Assembly: GCF_003627755.1 (NCBI RefSeq)
Contig: NZ_CP032695.1
Span: 1,612,001-1,676,000, forward strand
Direction: 5' to 3'
Length of the DNA: 64,000 nucleotides
Origin: Rhizobium jaguaris
Lineage (GTDB): Bacteria > Pseudomonadota > Alphaproteobacteria > Rhizobiales > Rhizobiaceae
In this document: positions 1-6,605 of the stretch, in pieces
Numbering within the stretch: the first letter of the stretch is position 1
Layout: each line of letters starts with the position of its first letter
Position numbers and translations under genes: made by a program
The notes under the pieces: model-generated
Told to the model about the DNA's origin: nothing
The model's database searches: none
The model's input: only the letters and a program-made list of their open reading frames with translations

Positions 1-954
1 GCACCCGTCGACCCAAAGGCGACCGATACCGGTTTTGCGCCGCCGCAGGTGATCAGCTTCCACGACAAGGACGGCAATTTCGTCTTCCAGCCGCGGGTTT
101 ATGCGCTCGCCGAAACCGAGGAGCTCGATCCGGTCACCTTCCAGCCGATCGTCGGGCCGGACTACAACAATCCGCGTTTGCTTGGCTTCTTCGTCAAGGG
201 CGCTCCCTATAAGCTGTTTGGCCTGATCCCCGGAAACCGCCATCTCTTCGGCTCGACCGACAGCCAGCCGGTGCATTTCCTCGGTACCGACAAGTTCGGC
301 CGCGATGTGCTCTCCCGTGCCATTTATGGTTCGCGCATCTCGTTGATGATCGCACTGACTGTCGTCTCCATCGTCACCGTCGTCGGCACGACCGTCGGCA
401 TGGTCTCCGGCTATTTCGGGGGCACGCTCGACGCCTGGATCCAGCGTTTCGTCGAACTGGTGCTGGCCTTTCCGCAATTACCGCTCTATCTGGCGCTGAC
501 CTCGTTGATCCCGGTCACGGCGCCGACCAACGTCTTCCTCGCCTTCGTCATCATCGTCATGTCGGCGCTCGGCTGGGCGCAGATGTCACGCGAGGTGCGC
601 GGCAAGACTTTGGCCCTGGCGCGGATCGACTATGTTCGCGCTGCGATGGCGGTCGGGGCGACCGACCGACGCATCATCCTCCAGCATATTTTTCCGAACG
701 TCATGAGCCACGTCATCGTCACCGTGACGCTGGCAATCCCGAGCGTCGTGCTGCTCGAATCCTTCCTCGGTTTCCTGGGGTTCGCGGTCAAGCCGCCGCT
801 GATCTCCTGGGGGCTGATGCTGCAGGACACGTCTACCTATTCTGTCATCGGCTCCTATCCCTGGATCCTCTCACCCGTCGCCTTCGTGCTCGTCACCGTC
901 TTTGCGTTCAATGCGCTCGGCGATGGCCTGCGCGATGCGATCGATCCCTATTGA
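1..954 (+). CDS. ABC importer permease, DppC/OppC type (5' end outside window)
   Basis: Inner-membrane permease subunit of a peptide/sugar-type ABC importer. The frame is open to base 1, so the true start lies upstream of the window. A long periplasmic segment precedes the conserved FLGTDKFGRDVLSR motif typical of DppC/OppC proteins. It is followed by about five hydrophobic segments and an EAA-type coupling loop (YVRAAMAVGATDRRII) that contacts the ATPase. The stop is 13 bases before the double ATPase gene, so they form one operon. The long periplasmic insert is shared with the permease at 13286-14461. With the GH4 glycosidase downstream, an alpha-galactoside type (agp-like) transporter is a reasonable inference, but the binding protein is not in view. 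Confidence 0.9.
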   Translation, partial: APVDPKATDTGFAPPQVISFHDKDGNFVFQPRVYALAETEELDPVTFQPIVGPDYNNPRLLGFFVKGAPYKLFGLIPGNRHLFGSTDSQPVHFLGTDKFGRDVLSRAIYGSRISLMIALTVVSIVTVVGTTVGMVSGYFGGTLDAWIQRFVELVLAFPQLPLYLALTSLIPVTAPTNVFLAFVIIVMSALGWAQMSREVRGKTLALARIDYVRAAMAVGATDRRIILQHIFPNVMSHVIVTVTLAIPSVVLLESFLGFLGFAVKPPLISWGLMLQDTSTYSVIGSYPWILSPVAFVLVTVFAFNALGDGLRDAIDPY

Positions 955-967
955 TAGGACACAGACC

Positions 968-2638
968 ATGGCTCTCGCACTCGTCAATCCCTTCGCCCCC
1001 GATGCCAGGCTGGATGCTGCCAGCAAAACCGTGCCGCCCGTCATCGACGCCCGCAACGTCGCCGTCAAATTCAAGGTCGAGGACGGCATCATCGATGCCG
1101 TCAAGGATATCTCCTTCCAGCTCTATCGCGGCGAAACCATCGCCATCGTCGGCGAATCCGGCTCGGGAAAATCGGTGACCGCCCGTACGGTGATGGGTCT
1201 GCTCACGAAACGTGCCGTCGTCTCGAAGACATCCACCGTCAGCTACGACGGCAAGAATGTGCTGAAATTTTCCGAACGCGCCCGTCGGCAGCTACGTGGC
1301 GATCGCATCTCGATGATTTTTCAGGAGCCGATGAGTTCGCTGAACCCGATCTATACGATCGGCAGCCAGATCGTCGAGGCGATCCGCGTTCACCGCAAGA
1401 TCGGCCGCCGTGAGGCAGAGAGGCGGGCGCTGGCGCTGCTGCAGCAAGTGCAGATTCCCGATCCGGAAGCGCGGCTCAAGCAATATCCGCATCAGCTTTC
1501 CGGTGGCCAGCGTCAGCGCGTGATGATCGCCATGGCACTCGCCAACGACCCGGACGTGCTGATCGCCGACGAGCCGACCACTGCGCTTGACGTCACCGTG
1601 CAGGCACAGATCCTGAACCTGATCCGCAACCTGCAAAAACAGCTCGGCATGGCGGTGATCCTGATCACCCACGATCTGACCGTGGTCAGGCAGTTTTCCG
1701 ACTATGTCTACGTCATGCAGCATGGCGAGATGCGCGAGCACAATACGACGGAAGAGCTCTTCGCCCATCCGCAACATCCCTATACTCAGCATCTGCTCGC
1801 CTCCGAGCCGCGGGGGCAGGCGAAGCCGCTGCCGCCGGACTGCGACACCATTCTCGAGGGCAAGTCCGTCAAGGTCGCTTTCATGCTGCGCCACGGCACC
1901 TTCCTCAAACCTGATCTTCGTGAGCTGGTCGCAGTCGACGGCCTCAGCCTGGAGCTTCGCCGGCACGAGACGCTGGGGCTTGTCGGCGAATCCGGCTCCG
2001 GCAAGACCACTTTCGGCCAGGCGCTCCTGCGGCTGATCGATGCTGATAGCGGCGGAATCTATTTCGACCGGCAAGCGATCCACGGCCGCTCGCGGACCGA
2101 GATGCGACCGCTGCGCTCGCGCATGCAGATCGTATTCCAGGATCCTTTCTCCTCGCTCAACCCGCGCATGCCGATCGGCCAGATCATCGCCGAGGGGCTG
2201 GTGGTCAATAATATCGGCGCCAACAAGGCGGAGCGGCTGGAGCGGGTGAAGGAAGCGCTGGTCAGCGCCGGCATGCCCTCGAACATCCTGTCGCGCTTCC
2301 CCCATGAATTCTCGGGCGGCCAGCGCCAGCGCATCGCCATTGCCCGGGCTATCGCGCTCGAACCGGAATTCATCCTGCTCGATGAGCCGACCTCGGCGCT
2401 CGACCTTTCTGTCCAGGCGCAAATCATCGATCTCCTGCGCAAGCTGCAGGACGAACGAGGCCTGAGTTATCTTTTCATCTCCCACGACCTTAAGGTCGTC
2501 CGCGCCCTTTGCCATCGCGTCATCGTCATGCAGCACGGCAAGATCATGGAAGAGGGGCCTGTCGACGACGTTCTTTCCCATCCCAAGACCGCTTACACCG
2601 AGCGCCTCGTCAGAGCGGCGTTCGAGGTAGCCTCATAA
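968..2638 (+). CDS. ABC importer ATP-binding protein, two fused ATPase domains (DppD-DppF type)
   Basis: Cytoplasmic ATPase that powers the importer of the preceding permease. The 556-residue protein holds two complete nucleotide-binding domains. The first has Walker A near 62-69 (GESGSGKS), signature LSGGQ at 178-182 and Walker B IADEP near 199-203. The second has Walker A near 340-347 (GESGSGKT), SGGQ near 449 and LLDEP near 470. Each domain is followed by the HPYTQ/HPKTAYT-type tail of oligopeptide transporters. The ATG at 968 is chosen because AGGA lies just upstream and homologous domains begin soon after; an earlier in-frame ATG at 902 would overlap the permease gene. Both catalytic sites look intact. 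Confidence 0.93.
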   Translation: MALALVNPFAPDARLDAASKTVPPVIDARNVAVKFKVEDGIIDAVKDISFQLYRGETIAIVGESGSGKSVTARTVMGLLTKRAVVSKTSTVSYDGKNVLKFSERARRQLRGDRISMIFQEPMSSLNPIYTIGSQIVEAIRVHRKIGRREAERRALALLQQVQIPDPEARLKQYPHQLSGGQRQRVMIAMALANDPDVLIADEPTTALDVTVQAQILNLIRNLQKQLGMAVILITHDLTVVRQFSDYVYVMQHGEMREHNTTEELFAHPQHPYTQHLLASEPRGQAKPLPPDCDTILEGKSVKVAFMLRHGTFLKPDLRELVAVDGLSLELRRHETLGLVGESGSGKTTFGQALLRLIDADSGGIYFDRQAIHGRSRTEMRPLRSRMQIVFQDPFSSLNPRMPIGQIIAEGLVVNNIGANKAERLERVKEALVSAGMPSNILSRFPHEFSGGQRQRIAIARAIALEPEFILLDEPTSALDLSVQAQIIDLLRKLQDERGLSYLFISHDLKVVRALCHRVIVMQHGKIMEEGPVDDVLSHPKTAYTERLVRAAFEVAS

Positions 2639-2656
2639 GCATTCAGGAGATTTTAC

Positions 2657-4027
2657 ATGGCAGGCAATCCCAAGATCACCTTTATCGGCGCCGGTTCGAC
2701 CGTTTTCATGAAGAACATTATCGGTGACATTTTGCAGCGCCCGGCACTTGCGGGCGCAAAAATTGCGCTGATGGATATCAACTCCCAGCGACTGGAAGAA
2801 AGCGCCATCGTCGCCCGCAAACTGGCCTCGACACTTGGTGCATCGGCTGCGGTCGAGACCTTTACCGATCAGCGCCAGGCACTTGACGGCGCCGACTTCG
2901 TCGTCGTCGCCTTCCAGATCGGCGGTTACGAGCCCTGCACGGTGACCGACTTCGAAGTGCCGAAGAAATACGGCCTGCGCCAGACGATTGCCGATACACT
3001 GGGCGTCGGCGGCATCATGCGCGGTCTGCGCACCGTGCCGCATCTCTGGAAAATCTGCGAGGACATGCTGGCCGTCTGCCCGGAGGCCATCATGCTGCAA
3101 TACGTCAATCCGATGGCGATCAACACCTGGGCGATCGCGGAGAAGTACCCGACGATCAAGCAGGTCGGTCTATGCCATTCCGTGCAGGGCACGGCGATGG
3201 AACTGGCCAAGGATCTCGACATTCCCTATGACGAAATCCGCTACCGTTCGGCTGGTATCAACCATATGGCCTTCTATCTGAAATTCGAGCATCGCCAGGC
3301 GGACGGTTCCTATCGCGATCTCTATCCCGATCTCGTCCGCGCCTATCGTGAGGGGCAGGCACCGAAGCCCGGCTGGAACCCGCGCTGCCCGAACAAGGTG
3401 CGCTACGAAATGCTGACGCGTCTCGGTTATTTCGTCACCGAAAGCTCCGAGCATTTCGCCGAGTACACGCCTTATTTCATCAAGGAAGGCCGTGAGGACC
3501 TCATCGAGAAATTCGGCATTCCGCTCGACGAATATCCGAAGCGTTGCATCGAGCAGATCGCGCGCTGGAAGAACCAGGCCGAGCAATATCGCAGCGCCGA
3601 CAAGATCGAAGTGGCTCAATCGAAGGAATATGCCTCCTCGATCATCAATTCGGTCTGGACTGGCGAACCCTCGGTCATTTACGGCAATGTCCGCAACAAC
3701 GGCTGCATCACCTCGCTGCCGTACAATTGCGCCGCCGAGGTTCCCTGCCTGGTCGACGCCTCCGGCATCCAGCCGACCTTCATCGGCGACCTGCCGCCGC
3801 AACTGACAGCGCTGATCCGCACCAATATCAACGTGCAGGAACTGACGGTGCAGGCCCTGATGACCGAAAACCGCGAGCACATCTACCACGCGGCGATGAT
3901 GGACCCGCATACTGCTGCCGAGCTCGATCTCGACCAGATCTGGTCGCTGGTCGACGAGCTGTTGGCTACCCATGGAACCTGGTTGCCGGAATGGGCACGC
4001 AGCGACCGCAAGGTTCAGGCCGCTTAA
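2657..4027 (+). CDS. Glycoside hydrolase family 4 (alpha-galactosidase/alpha-glucosidase type)
   Basis: Cytoplasmic NAD- and Mn-dependent glycosidase of family GH4, 456 residues, which cleaves by an oxidation-elimination mechanism. The N-terminal NAD-binding motif GAGSTVF lies at 11-17. The metal and substrate motif is C173-H174-S175 (GLCHSVQGT), with N202-H203 (INHMAFY) completing the site. Cys-His-Ser at this position is typical of AglA/MelA-like alpha-glycosidases rather than 6-phospho-beta-glucosidases. AGGAG precedes the ATG by 9 nt. It follows the importer ATPase by 18 bases, so the sugar is imported intact and hydrolysed inside. Melibiose or raffinose-type alpha-galactosides are the most likely substrates; other alpha-glycosides remain possible. 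Confidence 0.88.
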   Translation: MAGNPKITFIGAGSTVFMKNIIGDILQRPALAGAKIALMDINSQRLEESAIVARKLASTLGASAAVETFTDQRQALDGADFVVVAFQIGGYEPCTVTDFEVPKKYGLRQTIADTLGVGGIMRGLRTVPHLWKICEDMLAVCPEAIMLQYVNPMAINTWAIAEKYPTIKQVGLCHSVQGTAMELAKDLDIPYDEIRYRSAGINHMAFYLKFEHRQADGSYRDLYPDLVRAYREGQAPKPGWNPRCPNKVRYEMLTRLGYFVTESSEHFAEYTPYFIKEGREDLIEKFGIPLDEYPKRCIEQIARWKNQAEQYRSADKIEVAQSKEYASSIINSVWTGEPSVIYGNVRNNGCITSLPYNCAAEVPCLVDASGIQPTFIGDLPPQLTALIRTNINVQELTVQALMTENREHIYHAAMMDPHTAAELDLDQIWSLVDELLATHGTWLPEWARSDRKVQAA

Positions 4028-4057
4028 AACTATTCTCTCCCGGTTTTGCGGCCGAAG

Positions 4058-4108
4058 GGGCCTCGCAGCGTTGCTGCGGGGCCCTGCCTCTTCGCCGTTA
4101 CGGAGAAG
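4058..4108. repeat. Double stem-loop, palindromic intergenic element
   Basis: Two adjacent hairpins fill the gap between the GH4 and FAH genes. The first pairs 4058-4069 with 4073-4084 (12 bp, one G-T) around a GTT loop. The second pairs 4090-4097 with 4101-4108 (seven of eight positions) around TTA. The style resembles the RIME-type palindromic elements of rhizobia, an assignment made from appearance only. There is no U tract, so it may stabilise or separate messages rather than terminate. Confidence 0.5.
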
Positions 4109-4207
4109 GTGAAAATCCAAAACCCGCTGTTCTTCCGGCTGATCTGATGTGGCAAAGCCTCGCCGCCTGCGCTAAAAACGAGGCGAACCTTGGGAGAGAT
4201 CAAACAC

Positions 4208-5350
4208 ATGGCGAGTTCAGACATCTTCAAAACCGGAACTTTTGTCGGCCGCATCTGGCGTCCTGATGTGAAGGGGCCGGCCCTTGTCGTCGTTCGCAAC
4301 GGCGCACTTTGCGACATCACCTCGAAAGAAGCGCCGACTATGCGCGACCTTCTGGAGAAGGATGATCCGGTTGGTTTTGTCCGCGCGCAGAAAGGTGAAG
4401 CCGTCGCCAAACTCGAAGACCTGCTTGACGGCAAGGCCGACACCTCGGCCATCCATCTCCTTGCTCCCATCGACCTGCAGGCGATCAAAGCCTGCGGCGT
4501 CACCTTTGCCCGCTCAATGGTAGAGCGCGTTATCGAGGAGCGCGCGGCCGGCAATCCGGATCTTGCGGAAGCGATCCGAGGTAAGGTCATGGCCCTTATC
4601 GGCGACAGCCTGCGTAACCTGAAGGCTGGTTCGCCTGAAGCTGCCAAAGTGAAGGCGGCACTGATCGAAGAGGGCGTCTGGTCGCAATATCTCGAAGTTG
4701 GCATCGGCCCCGACGCCGAGGTCTTCTCCAAGTCACAGGTCATGTCCTCGGTGGGCGTGGGCGCCGATGTGGGCCTGCATCCGATCTCGAAGTGGAACAA
4801 TCCCGAGCCGGAAATCGTGCTTGCCGTTGACAGCCAGGGTCGTGTCAAGGGCGCGACGCTCGGCAATGACGTCAATCTGCGCGATGTCGAGGGACGCTCG
4901 GCGCTGTTGCTCGGCAAGGCAAAGGACAACAACGCCTCCTGCTCAATCGGCCCCTTCATTCGCCTGTTTGACGAAACCTACACGCTCGACGATGTGCGCA
5001 ACGCCGATCTCGACCTCAAGGTCGAAGGCGAGGACGGCTATGTCCTGCACGGCCGCTCGTCAATGAAGGAAATCAGCCGCGATCCTCTCGATCTCGTCTC
5101 CCAGACCATCGGCCGCCATCACCAGTATCCGGACGGCTTCGTGCTCTTCATGGGCACTCTCTTTGCTCCTGTCGAGGACCGTGATACGCCCGGCCAGGGC
5201 TTTACCCACAAGATCGGCGACATCGTCACCATCTCCAACGACAAGCTCGGGGCGTTGAAGAACCGCGTATTGCTGTCAACGGAGTGCGCGCCGTGGACCT
5301 TCGCGACATCGCACCTGATGCGCAATCTGGCTGGGCGAGGGCTGATTTGA
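4208..5350 (+). CDS. Fumarylacetoacetate hydrolase-family protein (2-keto-3-deoxy sugar acid dehydratase-like)
   Basis: A 380-residue cytoplasmic protein of the FAH superfamily. The C-terminal FAH core begins near residue 95 (ACGVTFARSM). Probable divalent-metal ligands are E200 and E202 (NPEPEIVL) and D221 (GNDVNLRD). The length and the N-terminal extension fit the XylX/KdxD group of 2-keto-3-deoxy-pentonate dehydratases better than the shorter FAH hydrolases; this is inference. The ATG at 4208 is preferred to an upstream in-frame ATG at 4190 because GGGAGAG lies about 10 nt before it. Its place behind a sugar importer and glycosidase suggests a role in sugar-acid breakdown, possibly unrelated to the galactoside itself. 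Confidence 0.82.
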   Translation: MASSDIFKTGTFVGRIWRPDVKGPALVVVRNGALCDITSKEAPTMRDLLEKDDPVGFVRAQKGEAVAKLEDLLDGKADTSAIHLLAPIDLQAIKACGVTFARSMVERVIEERAAGNPDLAEAIRGKVMALIGDSLRNLKAGSPEAAKVKAALIEEGVWSQYLEVGIGPDAEVFSKSQVMSSVGVGADVGLHPISKWNNPEPEIVLAVDSQGRVKGATLGNDVNLRDVEGRSALLLGKAKDNNASCSIGPFIRLFDETYTLDDVRNADLDLKVEGEDGYVLHGRSSMKEISRDPLDLVSQTIGRHHQYPDGFVLFMGTLFAPVEDRDTPGQGFTHKIGDIVTISNDKLGALKNRVLLSTECAPWTFATSHLMRNLAGRGLI

Positions 5351-5415
5351 GGGAGACGTCCAGGGAAGGCTCGACTGCCTAAAGGCCGCGGCGACAGGAG
5401 CAGAACATTTTATCC

Positions 5416-5437
5416 GCTGGGCGAGTTTTCGCCCGGC
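5416..5437 (+). terminator. Terminator-like hairpin after the FAH gene
   Basis: A 9-bp stem (5416-5424 with 5429-5437, one G-T pair) closes a GTTT loop 65 bases past the FAH stop. No clear U tract follows, so termination is inferred from position and stem strength only. Confidence 0.4.
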
Positions 5438-5502
5438 TATTCATCGTCGAGCAAACGCTAATGATCACGTGGAAGCAAGGGCGATTTCCACCGACAACAC
5501 GT

Positions 5503-5763
5503 TCAAAGGTTGTATGATTGAGCAGCGCCTTGCTCCGGAGACGCGACGAGCGCCCCGGACCGCCGCGATATCGACACAAGCCGCCGACACTCCGAAACCG
5601 TCTTATCGAGCATGACACGGGACAGAGGCACACCATTCGTTCTGGGATATGGCATACCGTCGTCCCGGAGGATGTTTATGAGGCGATCCAATTCAATCTG
5701 CTTCTCATGCTCGGTCATCGCTCTATAGTCCAAGTCGCAAAGGATGAACGCCATGAACATCAT
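5503..5763 (-). CDS. Small hypothetical protein (86 aa)
   Basis: I do not recognise this protein. From the ATG at 5763 it would be 86 residues, with AGGA six bases upstream. The central part is charged and looks helical (MTEHEKQIELDRLIN), followed by a Pro/Arg-rich turn and a Ser/Arg-rich tail. No signal peptide or membrane segment is visible. An internal ATG at 5718 is an alternative start. Its amino-acid mix is more protein-like than the antisense frame over the same bases. It stands alone between two unrelated units, and it could be chance. Confidence 0.38.
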   Translation of the reverse strand: MMFMAFILCDLDYRAMTEHEKQIELDRLINILRDDGMPYPRTNGVPLSRVMLDKTVSECRRLVSISRRSGALVASPEQGAAQSYNL

Positions 5764-5875
5764 GGCCTGTCCTTACCGCATCGAAAAATTTGAGCGCATT
5801 GAACACGAAGGACAACTTGGCAATAGAGGCAATGGGTCGTCCATTGTCCGTATAAAGGTCGTAGGAAATATGTGA
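5753..5875 (+). CDS. Possible 40-residue small ORF
   Basis: An ATG at 5753, with AGGA eight bases upstream, opens 40 codons ending in TGA at 5873-5875. The peptide is charged (PYRIEKFERIEHEGQ) with a short hydrophobic end. It overlaps the start of the opposite-strand small gene by 11 bases. Length alone gives little support; it could be a fragment of a decayed gene. Confidence 0.18.
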   Translation: MNIMACPYRIEKFERIEHEGQLGNRGNGSSIVRIKVVGNM

Positions 5876-6076
5876 TCGAAGATCCGAAACCTCACCCTGC
5901 GGGATGTGTACCGGAGGAAAGCCTTCCTGAGGTCGTCATGCGATGGAGGTAGGTGCGTATCATCCTGGCCCATGCCTATGAGGCAAAGGAAAAGGCGCCC
6001 ATTAGCGAAGGGCATGCGCATGAAGTCCGCACTCGCGCGAGATCTCAAAAGGCCAAGCGGGCACAGCGGCTCAACT

Positions 6077-6553
6077 TCAATGGGTCGACATTGGTTGTGG
6101 CTGGTTCTGACGGCTGCGGGCTGCGGTGAGTTCGGAGGTGGTGTGATTGAGGCGGTCGGCGAGGACGCGCATGATCTCGACGGCCATTTCGGGAAAATCG
6201 CTGAGCAGCTTCAGGAAATGCTCCTTGCTGATCTTCAGCGCCTCAAGCCGTGACGTCGCCTTAACGGTGGCGGTGCGGGAGACGTCGCAGAGGATCGCGA
6301 TTTCGCCGACGATGGAGTTGATATCCACCTCGGCGACTTTGATCTCTCCGGTCGGGCTGTCGACAAGAATATCAGCGGTTCCGGAAAGAACAACGTAAGC
6401 GGCATCACCTTGATCGCCCTGATGAAACAGTGCCTGACCGGCATTGTAGCTGACGCGATCCGAGGTAAATGCCAAAAGTTTCAACTTGGCGGGTGCGATG
6501 CGCGAAAAAATCGGCACCCGCTTTAGCATTTCAACTTCATCTTTCAGAAGCAT
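6077..6553 (-). CDS. Cyclic nucleotide-binding domain protein (no DNA-binding domain)
   Basis: A 158-residue protein that is almost entirely one cNMP-binding fold. The phosphate-binding cassette is intact: VGEIAILCDVSRTATVKA, with E84 for the ribose and R93 for the phosphate. A C-terminal helix and a short Gln/Ser-rich tail follow. There is no helix-turn-helix, so it is not a CRP-type regulator and probably acts on a protein partner. It starts 53 bases after the end of the ABC-like gene and is transcribed with it. The ATG at 6553 has a TGGGGG stretch upstream; a TTG at 6598 is possible but lacks a ribosome site. Control of the adjacent ABC-like protein by cAMP or cGMP is an inference from position. 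Confidence 0.85.
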   Translation of the reverse strand: MLLKDEVEMLKRVPIFSRIAPAKLKLLAFTSDRVSYNAGQALFHQGDQGDAAYVVLSGTADILVDSPTGEIKVAEVDINSIVGEIAILCDVSRTATVKATSRLEALKISKEHFLKLLSDFPEMAVEIMRVLADRLNHTTSELTAARSRQNQPQPMSTH

Positions 6554-6605
6554 GAGCTTCAAACCCCCAGTGTCGGGCCCCAAATACCACCGAAGCAATA
6601 GGATA

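Larger units (their letters stand above)
5351..6076. other. 725-base stretch without a confident gene
   Basis: This gap separates the sugar operon from the cNMP-binding gene. It holds a hairpin at 5416-5437, one plausible small minus-strand gene (5503-5763) and a 40-codon plus-strand frame (5753-5875). A further short open stretch starts at GTG 5953, preceded by GGAGG, and runs into the antisense of the cNMP gene. Several short coding-like stretches in different frames could be remnants of a decayed gene, but I recognise no family. Confidence 0.5.

Noticed and set aside
6077..6553. CRP/FNR-type transcription factor
   Set aside because: The cNMP fold fills the protein and no helix-turn-helix follows it.
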